The notes beneath the pieces are model-generated. The model searched no databases. It was given only the letters and a program-made list of their open reading frames with translations, and was not told the DNA's origin. From NCBI RefSeq assembly GCF_022810305.1, contig NZ_JALGQH010000014.1, positions 1 through 64,000 on the forward strand: a stretch of 64,000 nt of DNA, read 5' to 3'. Positions 53,891 through 63,298 of this stretch are shown one piece after another. The number at the start of each line of letters is the position of its first letter. Within the stretch, counting starts at the first letter, position 1. Origin of the DNA: Rhodococcus sp. ARC_M6 (GTDB lineage: Bacteria > Actinomycetota > Actinomycetes > Mycobacteriales > Mycobacteriaceae). Made by a program: the position numbers and the translations under genes.

Positions 53891-56533
53891 TCACGTCTCT
53901 TGCTGTTGTGCCCACACACGCATCACGTGATGGACACCATCGCTATCCACCCACCAGGGCACGGTCACGGTTCCCTCGGCTGCGCCGCTCAGTCGGATCG
54001 TGAGCGCGTGGTGAATCACCACCTCGCCCTCGGGCACTTCTCGTCCGAGGGCGGCAAATGCCAGGACGGCCTGCGGCTCCTCGGCCCACAACCGGGTAAC
54101 TCCACTGCTCGTGACTCGACCATCGACAGCCGACGACGCAGTCGCGATGTCCAGCAGATCAGCCAACGCTTCCGCGGTCTCGAAGCTGCCCAGGACTACT
54201 CGCTGCGCGGGCAACGCCGGACCGAACCACGGACGATCGAGCACCAGGGCGTCGCCGGGTTCGACGAGGTCACCGGACAGTCCGCGAACGAAGCTCGGCA
54301 AGCTCAGCTCGTCCAGATCGAGAACGCGACGCCGGGCGGCATCCGCCAGGTGGCGATGAGCGCGTGCAACGACGGCCGGTGTGGGCATCCGCAAGGGATC
54401 CGCGAGTCGATCGAGGAGGAGCTGAGCCAGTTCCGGGTCCTCGACGGTATCCGCCGCGAGTACTCCGCGCAGATCGTCGCCTTCCGGGTGGTCTGCTACG
54501 TCGAGCAATCCCTCGAACGTGCGGTCGTGGGGTGCTCGCAGCAAGCCCAGGATCTCGCCGCCCAGTTCGGCATTCGAACGCAGCCACCACGCGGTGTACC
54601 CGCGTCGGTCACTGAGCAACGGACGCGTCGCCGGCGACTCCATGAGAAGCGACAATGCTGCCGCCCAACGATTTTCGTCGACCAGATCAAGGTCACGCAC
54701 AGCCTCGATATGCTCGGGATCCTCACTCAGGGTGTCCCACCACTGATCCTCGGAATCGAGATCGTGATCCGGGCCCGACGGCAACTCTTCTCGAAAGACG
54801 GTGAAGCCCCAACCGACACCGACTACTCGAAGTGCTTGCTCCCCCACCTGTTCCACAAATTTCGGGTCCACGGTGCCGAACGGTGAATCGTCAACCAGCA
54901 CGGTTGCCAACGGCGCACCCGGCAGTAACAACTGATCGGCGGAGCGCAGTTCTCCGTCAGAATCGGGAAGCAACACTTCACCGATCCACGACGGCAACGC
55001 ACCCGGCGCGACATGCGCGGCCAGAGCCAACACGGTCGCCGCTAATTCCGTTGCGACGGAATCATCCTGATCGGCAGCATCTTCGATGAGTGCGTGCAGC
55101 GCCGGGTCGGACAGCAAATCTGTTGCAGTCGCACCCACGGCGCCCAACCGCGCGAGCAACGGGTGCGATGCCTGCGGGTGAACTAGCCTTGTCCACGGCA
55201 CCGGTGGCACCGAATCGCCGAGTTCGGTACCCAGAACCACGGTTCGCGGACCGGTGACAATTCGCCCGTCCGACAACGGGACTGGAAGCGTCCCAAGCTC
55301 TTCCACCGACAGTGCATCGATGACAAGCGGTTCCAGAGCGCCGTAGAGGCGCGACCACCACGACGGTTCCCGTTCGAGTCCGCTGAGCAGTTCTGCGATT
55401 CGAGCCAGCCCGATTCGGTGTGTCGACACTGCCGCCAGAGCACGTTCGTGGCGCGGACCCGAAAGTTCCGGCACGACCAAGCCGCCGATGATATCGGTGA
55501 GCAACTCCGCCAACTCGTCACTGAGCCCCGGAACCACGGACGCACGCTGCGGCGCCCGGTCCGGCTCGCCCACGACGGGAAGCCAAGGATTTTCCTGCAG
55601 TTCCTTCAGAAGTGCCTCGCGCAGAAGCGAATCCGTCTCACTTCGCGCAAAGGCCGGCAGCGGGACCAGAGTAGTTCTTCGATCGACCGGCAATGCTGCA
55701 ACAAACTCGGCGTATCCCGCTGCGAGCGGCGCGATGGGTGCACCGGGCAGGATTCGTCGCCGATCCGGCTGCATCGCGATGTCGGCGACAACCAGCGTCG
55801 GGATGGACAGTTCTTCATCGGATCGCGTCGGCGCCCGGAGAACGTCGTCGCCGACCGGCACGGCCACTCCGTGCTTGACGGGAACGATCCAGCGAGCACG
55901 GGCAGTTCGGTACTGCCACCACACGTGGGAATTGATCGAGACTTCGGTCAGTCCGGATTCCAGGACTCGCTCGGTTCGTTCAAAGGTTTTGTCACCCAAC
56001 CGAATCGAAGATAATCCGGGAAGTTCGAGAAGCAAATCAACTGCCTCGGCAGCCATCCGGGACACCAATGCGCCGCCGTCGATATCATCGCGCAGCGTCA
56101 GCACCACCTCGGAATCGACACCGGCGCCGGGCCTCTCGTCCGACGGCCACACCAGCCGCAGCACGGGCACGCCCGAGTCCGGAACTCGCAGGCCGGCTTT
56201 CTCGATCTCTTCACGAGTCCTCTTGGCGGAGAACCGAATCGATCCGGTCGTCGACCGCAACTCGAGCTCGTCACTGACCGAGTGCACAGCCGAGAATCCG
56301 ACACCGTACCGACCCACGACGCCATCGTCGGCGTTGACCTTGCCGGAAGCCCGGAGTGCGGTGAGTGCGTGAACCCCGTCCTCGTCGAGCGGCCGGCCGG
56401 TATTGGCGACGGTCAGAACCGCACCGTCCAACACAACACTCAAGGATCCCGGTACGCCTGCCCTCGAAGCCGCGTCGGCAGCATTCTGAGCCAACTCCGT
56501 CAGCAATCGGTCGCGGTAACCCGCTGCGGCCAA
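53891..56533 (-). CDS. Sacsin-like HSP90-type ATPase domain protein
   Basis: 880 residues from the TTG at 56533. N-terminal GHKL/HSP90-type ATPase domain like that of sacsin: N box LLTELAQNAADAASRAG, ADDGVVGRYGVGFSAVHSVSDE (G1 and G2 loops) and VLTVANTGRPLDEDGV with the ATP-binding Asp region. The remaining ~650 residues are helical and not recognised. Homologous-looking sequence continues in frame for 34 codons upstream to 56635 but has no ATG, GTG or TTG. Function unknown; sacsin-type ATPases act as chaperones, some bacterial ones in defence. Overlaps with DUF3027 upstream. Confidence 0.82.
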   Translation of the reverse strand: MAAAGYRDRLLTELAQNAADAASRAGVPGSLSVVLDGAVLTVANTGRPLDEDGVHALTALRASGKVNADDGVVGRYGVGFSAVHSVSDELELRSTTGSIRFSAKRTREEIEKAGLRVPDSGVPVLRLVWPSDERPGAGVDSEVVLTLRDDIDGGALVSRMAAEAVDLLLELPGLSSIRLGDKTFERTERVLESGLTEVSINSHVWWQYRTARARWIVPVKHGVAVPVGDDVLRAPTRSDEELSIPTLVVADIAMQPDRRRILPGAPIAPLAAGYAEFVAALPVDRRTTLVPLPAFARSETDSLLREALLKELQENPWLPVVGEPDRAPQRASVVPGLSDELAELLTDIIGGLVVPELSGPRHERALAAVSTHRIGLARIAELLSGLEREPSWWSRLYGALEPLVIDALSVEELGTLPVPLSDGRIVTGPRTVVLGTELGDSVPPVPWTRLVHPQASHPLLARLGAVGATATDLLSDPALHALIEDAADQDDSVATELAATVLALAAHVAPGALPSWIGEVLLPDSDGELRSADQLLLPGAPLATVLVDDSPFGTVDPKFVEQVGEQALRVVGVGWGFTVFREELPSGPDHDLDSEDQWWDTLSEDPEHIEAVRDLDLVDENRWAAALSLLMESPATRPLLSDRRGYTAWWLRSNAELGGEILGLLRAPHDRTFEGLLDVADHPEGDDLRGVLAADTVEDPELAQLLLDRLADPLRMPTPAVVARAHRHLADAARRRVLDLDELSLPSFVRGLSGDLVEPGDALVLDRPWFGPALPAQRVVLGSFETAEALADLLDIATASSAVDGRVTSSGVTRLWAEEPQAVLAFAALGREVPEGEVVIHHALTIRLSGAAEGTVTVPWWVDSDGVHHVMRVWAQQQET

Positions 56534-56635
56534 ATCGGATTCGGTGGCCGCGTCTTCACGTAATCGGGTAGGCGAATCCGCCCACGCCCGTAGCGTGGCC
56601 TCGCGGAGCGCCGCCGCCGCGAACGGGTCGTCTAC
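56534..56635 (-). other. In-frame N-terminal extension of the sacsin-like ATPase gene without a usual start codon
   Basis: 34 codons read VDDPFAAAALREATLRAWAD followed by SPTRLREDAATESD and continue into the ATPase gene with no stop. Third positions are GC-rich. The first codon is GTA (56633-56635), overlapping the DUF3027 stop as GTAG. A GTGA overlap would supply both start and stop; here the stop is TAG and the start codon is lost. Confidence 0.6.
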
Positions 56636-57429
56636 TCGGTGGATACCGAATCCGAATCTTCAGCGACTGCGGCCTGCGCCGGCATGGCAGTCAACTCGAT
56701 AGCCCCGTCGTCATAGGCGTCGAACGCCGGTGAACCGGCACCGAGAGGGAGGGTGGTGTCGGAATGCGCGCCGCAGCCGTAATTGGCGTGCACAACACGG
56801 CCGTCAGCGGAAAGCTCGTTGCCGCAGACGCCGAATGCAGCACCGAGCGATCCTGCCAGCGGAAGGAAGAAGCCGCACAGCCCACACGTGGACGGAGCTG
56901 CCTTCGCCATTTCCGATTCAGGCCCGAAGTCTCCCTCGAACCAGCGCTGAGCCGCCTCCAGCCGACCTTCGCGACTCATGACCTTCTTGCGTCCGAAACC
57001 GAGTTCCAATTCAACGTCGTCGACCTCGGGGTCACCAGTGGCGACATATCCGGGGACAAGACGTGGATCCTGCGCCGGCGGAGCCAGCAGATCGCCGACC
57101 GACAAGTCGCCGGGACGAATCCGCTGATCCCAGGGCAGCCACGCGGGCGCCACCAATGCATCGGGGCCGGGCAACAAAGCGAGTTCGCTGATGGTGGCCC
57201 GGTGATCGTTCGGCCCGGCCGCTACGACAACGGCCCACTGCCACCCGTCGTAACCGGGAATATCTGCGGCGAATCGATGGGTAGCGGCAAATTCATCCTC
57301 CGACGTGACGCCGAGGTATGCACCGACGCCACCCTCGTGCAGCTCGACAACAGCTGCTCGGGCAAGCTCGACGGCATCGGCCAGTACGGGGCGCGGCACT
57401 GCACGCTCTGGAGAAGTAGCAACACTCAC
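56632..57429 (-). CDS. DUF3027 family protein
   Basis: 265 residues from GTG 57429. Central region WFEGDFGPESEMAKAAPSTC then GLCGFFLPL, and CGNELSADGRVV-HANYGCGAHS: four Cys and a His in a C-x2-C...C...C arrangement suggest a zinc ribbon. Actinobacterial DUF3027 family (recalled). Function unknown. Stop TAG overlaps the first codon of the next reading frame. Divergent from the glutamine cyclotransferase gene. Confidence 0.82.
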   Translation of the reverse strand: MSVATSPERAVPRPVLADAVELARAAVVELHEGGVGAYLGVTSEDEFAATHRFAADIPGYDGWQWAVVVAAGPNDHRATISELALLPGPDALVAPAWLPWDQRIRPGDLSVGDLLAPPAQDPRLVPGYVATGDPEVDDVELELGFGRKKVMSREGRLEAAQRWFEGDFGPESEMAKAAPSTCGLCGFFLPLAGSLGAAFGVCGNELSADGRVVHANYGCGAHSDTTLPLGAGSPAFDAYDDGAIELTAMPAQAAVAEDSDSVSTE

Positions 57430-57488
57430 TCCTCCAGTTTGCCGCACCACTAGAAGTCCGCAACGCACTGGGCTGCAATGCTGGACAG

Positions 57489-58325
57489 ATGAGTGGGTCA
57501 CGCGCCGGTTCCGCAGCTGTCGTCTCGGCGCTCGCAGTGATCACTTCAGTCGTGACGGCCTGCTCTCCGACAGGTCCCGGAACCCCTGCTGCAGACGACA
57601 ACGGGCCGGTACCGACCTTGTCCGTCGAGGTCGTCGACGTCCATCCGCATGACGCCGACGCCTTCACCCAAGGCTTGGAGATCGACGGCAACAGACTTTA
57701 CGAAAGTACCGGGCGAGTCGGCGAGTCATGGGTGCGTTCGACGGAGCTCGGTAGCGTCCCGGGTTCCGGCCCCGAAATCGCCCGAGCGGATCTGGCGCCA
57801 CCGTTGTTCGGTGAAGGCATTACCGTCTTCGGAAACTCACTGTGGCAATTGACGTGGAAGAACGGCGTCGCAATCGTCCGTGACAAGGACACTCTCGTCG
57901 AACGGGACACATTTCCACTCACCACTCAAGGTTGGGGCATCTGCGCGCTCGAGGATCGGTTGGTAACCAGCGACGGGTCCTCCACCCTGACGTTCCACGA
58001 TCCGGATACCTTCGACGCGACCGGTTCCGTCGACGTCACTCGCGACGGTAAACCACTCTCGAATCTGAATGAACTCGAATGCACCGATGACGGAATGGTC
58101 TACGCCAACGTCTGGCAGACGGACACGATTGTGTCGATCGATCCGGAAGATGGCCAGGTGACCAGCGTGATCGACGCGTCGCCTCTGCGCGCCCGGCTGA
58201 ACACCGATGGATCCACTCACACCGTCGACGTTCTCAACGGAATCGCACAGATACCGGGAACCGACCGCTTTCTTCTCACTGGTAAGTACTGGCCACAGAT
58301 ATTCGACGTGCGATTTGTGGCCTGA
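57489..58325 (+). CDS. Glutaminyl-peptide cyclotransferase (plant-type), lipoprotein
   Basis: 278 residues. Signal peptide of ~25 residues ending in lipobox VVTAC, so the protein is anchored to the outer face of the membrane. Beta-propeller of the plant-type QC family: HDADAFTQGLEI, LNELECTDDGMVYANVW, TVDVLNGIAQ and LLTGKYWPQIFDV. It converts N-terminal Gln to pyroglutamate. ATG at 57489. Divergent from DUF3027 gene. Confidence 0.9.
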   Translation: MSGSRAGSAAVVSALAVITSVVTACSPTGPGTPAADDNGPVPTLSVEVVDVHPHDADAFTQGLEIDGNRLYESTGRVGESWVRSTELGSVPGSGPEIARADLAPPLFGEGITVFGNSLWQLTWKNGVAIVRDKDTLVERDTFPLTTQGWGICALEDRLVTSDGSSTLTFHDPDTFDATGSVDVTRDGKPLSNLNELECTDDGMVYANVWQTDTIVSIDPEDGQVTSVIDASPLRARLNTDGSTHTVDVLNGIAQIPGTDRFLLTGKYWPQIFDVRFVA

Positions 58326-58392
58326 ATCGACTTGGCCGCCCAACTCGTCAGGGGTGTGCGTGGTCGCCTCCGCAGTACTAGGACAGAATTGA

Positions 58393-60093
58393 GTGGTGAC
58401 CGGACCGCGCGAACCCTACGACCCCGATACTCGGCGAATTCCGAACGAGTCTGCGGGGCAGACCGACTCTTCTGGTCAGGCAGTCCACCCGGGTTACGAC
58501 AACTACCCACCGGCCGCGCGTCCGTCCGGCCGACGTGCTCCGTTGCCTCCGCTGCACCCCATTCCCGAGTCCCGTGACGAAGCTCCGGACACGTCCGATT
58601 CGAAGGGTCCCGGCTCGAAAGGCGATCCTGCCGACGCCCCGAAGGCGCCGCCGATGCCGCGCAAGCTCACGGTCACCCGAGTCGCGGCAATGCGCAGTCG
58701 GGAACTGACCAACAAAGGTATTGCGACGTTCCAGCGTGCAGCCAAGGCCGACGGCGCCGACAAGTCCGGCCTGACTGCTTTGACCTACGCGGTGATGACC
58801 AACAACGCGACCGACGCTGCTCTCGCTGTGGCCCTGGCAAATACGTTGTTCTTTTCCGCAGCCACCGGCGAAGACAAAACGAAGGTCGCGCTCTACCTCC
58901 TGATCACCATCGCTCCGTTCGCGGTGATCGCACCTCTCATCGGACCGATGCTGGACCGGTTGCAGCGCGGGCGCAGAATCGCGCTGGCGTCGTCGTTCGG
59001 CATTCGAACGTTGTTAGCCCTGATCCTGGTGTTCAACTTCGACAGTTGGATCCTGTATCCGGCCGCGCTCGGAATGATGGTTCTGAGTAAATCGTTCTCG
59101 GTACTCAAGAGCGCGGTCACTCCACGTGTGCTCCCGCCCGAGATAGACCTGGTCAGAGTCAATTCTCGACTCACGGTTTTCGGATTGATCGGTGGCACCA
59201 TCTGCGCCGGCGCCGTCGCGGGCGCACTGGCACTGGCGTTCAAATCTCCCGGCGCGCTGTGGTTCGCCGTGGTAGTCACGATTTTCGGCGCGTATCTGAG
59301 TATGCGAATTCCGTCGTGGGTCGAAGTCACCGAAGGTGAAGTTCCCGCCACCATCACCTACCACCCGGACGAGGCACATCGCGCCGGCGGTGGACGTGCC
59401 CCTGGCATCAAGAGCGCCAAGGTTCGCCAGCCACTCGGACGCGCCGTCATCATCGGTTTGTGGGGCAACGGAACAATTCGTGTCCTGACCGGCTTCCTCA
59501 CGCTGTACATCGCGTTCGTCGCCAAATCCCGAACAGACCACGAACCTCTCCAGCAGGCCATGATGCTCGGCTTGGTCGGCGCCGCTGCAGGCTTGGGCAA
59601 CTTCGGCGGCAACGCGGCCGGCGCGCGACTCAAACTGGGTAGACCGGCCGTCGTCGTTCTTCGATGCACCGCATCCGTCTGGATCATCGCGGTCATCGCA
59701 GCGTTGACCGACAACCTGATGACAGCCGCTCTGGCCACTCTGATCGCGTCGGCTGCCAGCGCTTTGGCCAAGGTTTCACTCGACGCGTCACTGCAGCACG
59801 ATCTGCCCGAGGAATCGATCGCGTCCGGATTCGGTAGATCTGAAACCGTCCTTCAGCTGAGTTGGGTACTGGGTGGCGCGCTGGGCGTTCTGCTACCTAC
59901 TGAATACTGGATCGGGTTCACTGTCGTTTCCGTGTTCTTGACGATCGGTCTTCTGCAGACGTTCCTGTGTTACCGAGGCAGCTCACTTCTGCCCGGACTG
60001 GGCGGCAAGCGACCAGACCTGGCCGAGCAAGAAGTGACAGAAGTGATCTACACCGGCAAATCCGATCGAGGACAAGGAAGTACTCCGCAGTGA
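58393..60093 (+). CDS. MFS-type transporter with long disordered N-terminus
   Basis: 566 residues. The first ~95 residues are Pro/Asp/Ser-rich and probably disordered (YDNYPPAARPSGRRAPLPPL), then 12 helices of the MFS. Corresponds to mycobacterial Rv0876c (recalled). Substrate unknown. GTG at 58393 or 58396 (GTGGTG). The next gene, DUF2771, starts in a GTGA overlap with this stop. Confidence 0.87.
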   Translation: MVTGPREPYDPDTRRIPNESAGQTDSSGQAVHPGYDNYPPAARPSGRRAPLPPLHPIPESRDEAPDTSDSKGPGSKGDPADAPKAPPMPRKLTVTRVAAMRSRELTNKGIATFQRAAKADGADKSGLTALTYAVMTNNATDAALAVALANTLFFSAATGEDKTKVALYLLITIAPFAVIAPLIGPMLDRLQRGRRIALASSFGIRTLLALILVFNFDSWILYPAALGMMVLSKSFSVLKSAVTPRVLPPEIDLVRVNSRLTVFGLIGGTICAGAVAGALALAFKSPGALWFAVVVTIFGAYLSMRIPSWVEVTEGEVPATITYHPDEAHRAGGGRAPGIKSAKVRQPLGRAVIIGLWGNGTIRVLTGFLTLYIAFVAKSRTDHEPLQQAMMLGLVGAAAGLGNFGGNAAGARLKLGRPAVVVLRCTASVWIIAVIAALTDNLMTAALATLIASAASALAKVSLDASLQHDLPEESIASGFGRSETVLQLSWVLGGALGVLLPTEYWIGFTVVSVFLTIGLLQTFLCYRGSSLLPGLGGKRPDLAEQEVTEVIYTGKSDRGQGSTPQ

Positions 60094-60581
60094 TCATGCG
60101 TGCAAGAACAAAGAAGATCGTGGCTGCCATCAGTGTCCTGATGGTGGTGGCACTAGCTGTTTACGCCTCGGTTTTGTTCGTGATCATCAAGAACATCAAC
60201 GACGAGCCCGACAAGCTCCCGCAGATCACTGCCTACGCTCATGGTCGGACCATCGAAACCCAGCCGGCGGGCTTCTGCACGATCGACTTGTCTCAGTGCG
60301 CTCAGATCGGCGATATCTACGAGCTCGACGTGCCGCAGGGATCCGCGTTGCAGTTGTCGTTGTCGAAGGACGTCTCGTCTGCGGAATGGGCGATGCTCGC
60401 CGTCTACGAAGACGCCGACGGCAATCAGTCCGGCGAACCTCGTTTCTTCGAGGCTGACGAGGCGATGGCAGTCACCGTCGAAGCGCAGCCGGAGAAGCAA
60501 CTTGTGGGAGTGGAGATTCACCTTGCTGTCGGTGAAGGCAGCGAACAGGGACTCCTGATCTGGTCGATCAAGACCAGCTGA
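60090..60581 (+). CDS. DUF2771 family exported/anchored protein
   Basis: 163 residues. One N-terminal transmembrane or signal-anchor helix (IVAAISVLMVVALAVYASVL, about 10-32) and an extracytoplasmic beta-rich domain with two Cys (FCTIDLSQC) likely forming a disulfide. DUF2771, mycobacterial Rv0875c (recalled). Start GTG 60090 (overlapping the MFS stop) or ATG 60096. Function unknown; linked to the MFS gene by coupling. Confidence 0.85.
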   Translation: MIMRARTKKIVAAISVLMVVALAVYASVLFVIIKNINDEPDKLPQITAYAHGRTIETQPAGFCTIDLSQCAQIGDIYELDVPQGSALQLSLSKDVSSAEWAMLAVYEDADGNQSGEPRFFEADEAMAVTVEAQPEKQLVGVEIHLAVGEGSEQGLLIWSIKTS

Positions 60582-60590
60582 TCCAGAAGA

Positions 60591-60627
60591 AAATGCCCGG
60601 CACACCAATTCGGTGTGCCGGGCATTT
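60591..60627. terminator. Bidirectional terminator hairpin
   Basis: Perfect 16-bp stem (60591-60606 / 60612-60627), AATTC loop, ending in ATTTCTTTG on plus and preceded by GAAAAT. Located between convergent DUF2771 and cold-shock genes. Confidence 0.9.
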
Positions 60628-60644
60628 CTTTGTTCTCAGGCAGG

Positions 60645-61058
60645 TCAGCTGTCGAGCTCGCGGGCCACCGCGCGGACAACCTCGGAGATCCGCTGAGCAG
60701 TCTTGCGGTCCGGGTACTTTCCGTTGCGCAGGTCAGGCTGAACCTTGGCTTCGAGCAGCGTGATCATGTCCTCGACCATGCCGTGCAGTTCGTCCGGCGT
60801 GTGCTTGCGGACAATCGGCTCACGGCGCTGCGTCGACGCACCGCGCAGAGTCGGGGCAGGCTCGAGAACCTTCAGGCTCAGTGCCTGCGGGCCGCGTCGG
60901 CCGGCCGCCATGCCGAATTCGACCTTCTGGCCCGCCTTCAGGCCCTCAACACCTTCCGGAAGGGCAGAGGCCCGTACGTAGACGTCCTCCCCTTCTTCCT
61001 GCGACAGAAAGCCGAAACCCTTTTCGACGTCGTACCACTTCACCTTGCCGGTCGGCAC
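60645..61058 (-). CDS. cspB: Cold-shock domain protein (CspB-like)
   Basis: 137 residues from GTG 61058. N-terminal cold-shock domain with [20 protein letters not shown] (RNP1) and [18 protein letters not shown] (RNP2), then a ~70-residue C-terminal extension with [21 protein letters not shown]. Binds single-stranded RNA/DNA. Corresponds to mycobacterial CspB (Rv0871, recalled). The frame stays open to 61268, crossing the divergent small gene region; that part is not coding. Confidence 0.9.
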   Translation of the reverse strand: MPTGKVKWYDVEKGFGFLSQEEGEDVYVRASALPEGVEGLKAGQKVEFGMAAGRRGPQALSLKVLEPAPTLRGASTQRREPIVRKHTPDELHGMVEDMITLLEAKVQPDLRNGKYPDRKTAQRISEVVRAVARELDS

Positions 61059-61281
61059 CGCGTTCACCCGCTCATCACTCGACTGGGGCTTGTCGCCCCA
61101 ATATTCTCGGGAGGCTCGAGTACGAGCCCCATGGTCCTGCTCAGCTTCGATCGAGAGGTTCGACCGAAGAATGCAAAAGAACGCGCCCCGAACTTGCTTG
61201 ACGGGACGCGCAATCACTCCACAGTCTACCTGTGACCAACCGGTATCGGCACTCGCATTTACGGGCACTACCCTTGTACCT

Positions 61282-61509
61282 GTGGACTCTCAACCGAACC
61301 CGAGCACTTCCGGAACCGGAAACGGTCTCTTTCGTATCGCAATCGGGCTGTTTCTTGTCGGATTGCTCGGTATCGTCGCTATCTTCGCAGTCAAGATCTT
61401 CAGCGACACGCCTCCGGGATTGGTGCTGTATCTGTTCGCGTTGGCCTGCCCGATCGGTTTCCTTCTGGCCATCGTCTACACGTTGAGGTCCGGTCGACGC
61501 GCTCGCTGA
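61282..61509 (+). CDS. Small membrane protein, two helices
   Basis: 75 residues: short N-terminus ([10 protein letters not shown]), helix 1 [21 protein letters not shown], short loop SDTPPG, helix 2 [20 protein letters not shown], basic end RSGRRAR. GTG at 61282 with weak ribosome-binding site. Not recognised as a known family. Followed after 33 bases by the YccF gene, same strand. Function unknown. Confidence 0.65.
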   Translation: MDSQPNPSTSGTGNGLFRIAIGLFLVGLLGIVAIFAVKIFSDTPPGLVLYLFALACPIGFLLAIVYTLRSGRRAR

Positions 61510-61542
61510 GTTCCCTCACGTCCTACCGAAAGGTCACTGACC

Positions 61543-61932
61543 ATGAGATTTATTCTGAATATCATCTGGTTGGTCCTCGGTGGTCTGTGGCTGGCGCTGG
61601 GGTATTTCATCGCCGGCATCATCTGCTGCATTCTCATCATCACGATTCCGTTCGGCATCGCGGCCTTCCGTATCGGCATCTACGCACTCTGGCCGTTCGG
61701 CAAGACCGTTGTCGACAAGCCGACGGCCGGTGTCGGTTCGATGCTCGGCAATGTCATCTGGTTCATCGTCGCCGGCATCTGGTTGGCCATCGGCCACATC
61801 GTCACGGCTGTCGCGATGGCGATCACTATCATCGGAATCCCCCTGGCCATCGCGAATCTGAAGATGATTCCGATCTGCTTGATGCCCCTGGGCAAGGAGA
61901 TCGTCGACGTAGACCGCGTCAACTACGCATAA
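61543..61932 (+). CDS. YccF domain membrane protein
   Basis: 129 residues, inner membrane protein with two YccF repeats (NIIWLVLGGLWLALGYFI and NVIWFIVAGIWLAIGHIV), each followed by IITIPFGIA or IIGIPLAIA. Matches Rv0870c (recalled). Function unknown; YccF proteins occur across bacteria. ATG after GAAAGGTC. Upstream of the rpfA leader. Confidence 0.9.
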   Translation: MRFILNIIWLVLGGLWLALGYFIAGIICCILIITIPFGIAAFRIGIYALWPFGKTVVDKPTAGVGSMLGNVIWFIVAGIWLAIGHIVTAVAMAITIIGIPLAIANLKMIPICLMPLGKEIVDVDRVNYA

Positions 61933-61940
61933 GCTCCACA

Positions 61941-61996
61941 GCTGTTCCAGATAACGGTGTGACCTTAATCACGTTACGGATCGATAACGGAACAGC
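61941..61996. repeat. Inverted repeat flanking the CRP-like site
   Basis: GCTGTTCC (61941-61948) and GGAACAGC (61989-61996), 40 bases apart, with the CRP-like site in between. Role unknown. Confidence 0.5.
61958..61973 (+). promoter_or_regulatory. CRP-family binding site upstream of rpf gene
   Basis: TGTGA-CCTTAA-TCACG, one base from the CRP/GlxR consensus TGTGA-N6-TCACA. M. tuberculosis rpfA is known to be regulated by the CRP-like protein Rv3676. The position, over 400 bases before the ATG but upstream of the riboswitch leader, fits that. Confidence 0.65.
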
Positions 61997-62204
61997 CACA
62001 GGAGAGCTGTCACTGCAGAACACCCCGCTACCTGGGCAGAGTCTCCTGCTCATTTGCCCCACGCTCTGTATCCCGTTCGACGCGCCGCGTTATCAAATGG
62101 TGACACGGACGAGCGGAGCCGTTACCGTGAATTTCGGCCGGGAAACTCGGCCACCTCCGGCCCGCCGCGCCAAGCCTTGTCCCGCGGGTACCGGAATTTC
62201 CTAA

Positions 62205-62956
<752 letters not shown>

Positions 62957-63000
62957 GACCGCGATCTCGCGTTCCCCTCGAACGCACAGCAAAAGAACAT

Positions 63001-63040
63001 ACGAAGAAGGCCCGCACCGATTGGTGCGGGCCTTCTTCGT
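63001..63040. terminator. Terminator hairpin after rpf gene
   Basis: Perfect 18-bp stem (63001-63018 / 63023-63040) with GATT loop, followed by TGTTGG on the plus strand. Bidirectional; it also ends the convergent small gene. Confidence 0.9.
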
Positions 63041-63049
63041 TGTTGGTAG

Positions 63050-63274
63050 TTAGCGGTTGATGACGGTGTACGGATGTATGTAAGGAAGTGACTCCACCGG
63101 CACGGGGAAGGTGGTGTCGTCGCCGAACGGTGAAAGTCCACCTGAGCGGGTCGATGACAATTCGGTCACTGCGTGATCTCCGTCTGCAGTTTCCGGCCAT
63201 CCTGGATCTACATAGTGCTGCTTCGAATTGTTGGCCACGAAGCCATTTTGACAGGACGCCGTTACGCAGTACAT
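63050..63274 (-). CDS. Small hypothetical protein
   Basis: 74 residues: MYCVTASCQNGFVANNSKQ then HYVDPGWPETADGDHAV, GLSPFGDDTTFPVPVESLPY. Two Cys near the start, no membrane helix. I do not recognise it firmly; it resembles small conserved proteins near rpfA in mycobacteria (recalled, uncertain). It is divergent from the helicase-associated gene (24 bases between starts) and convergent with rpf. Confidence 0.55.
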   Translation of the reverse strand: MYCVTASCQNGFVANNSKQHYVDPGWPETADGDHAVTELSSTRSGGLSPFGDDTTFPVPVESLPYIHPYTVINR

Positions 63275-63298
63275 ACCAGGTCTCTAATCTGATAGGCG

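Noticed and set aside
53504-54886. 460-residue open frame antisense to the PAP2 and ATPase genes
   Set aside because: No domain, Arg/Ser-rich, overlaps two recognised genes.
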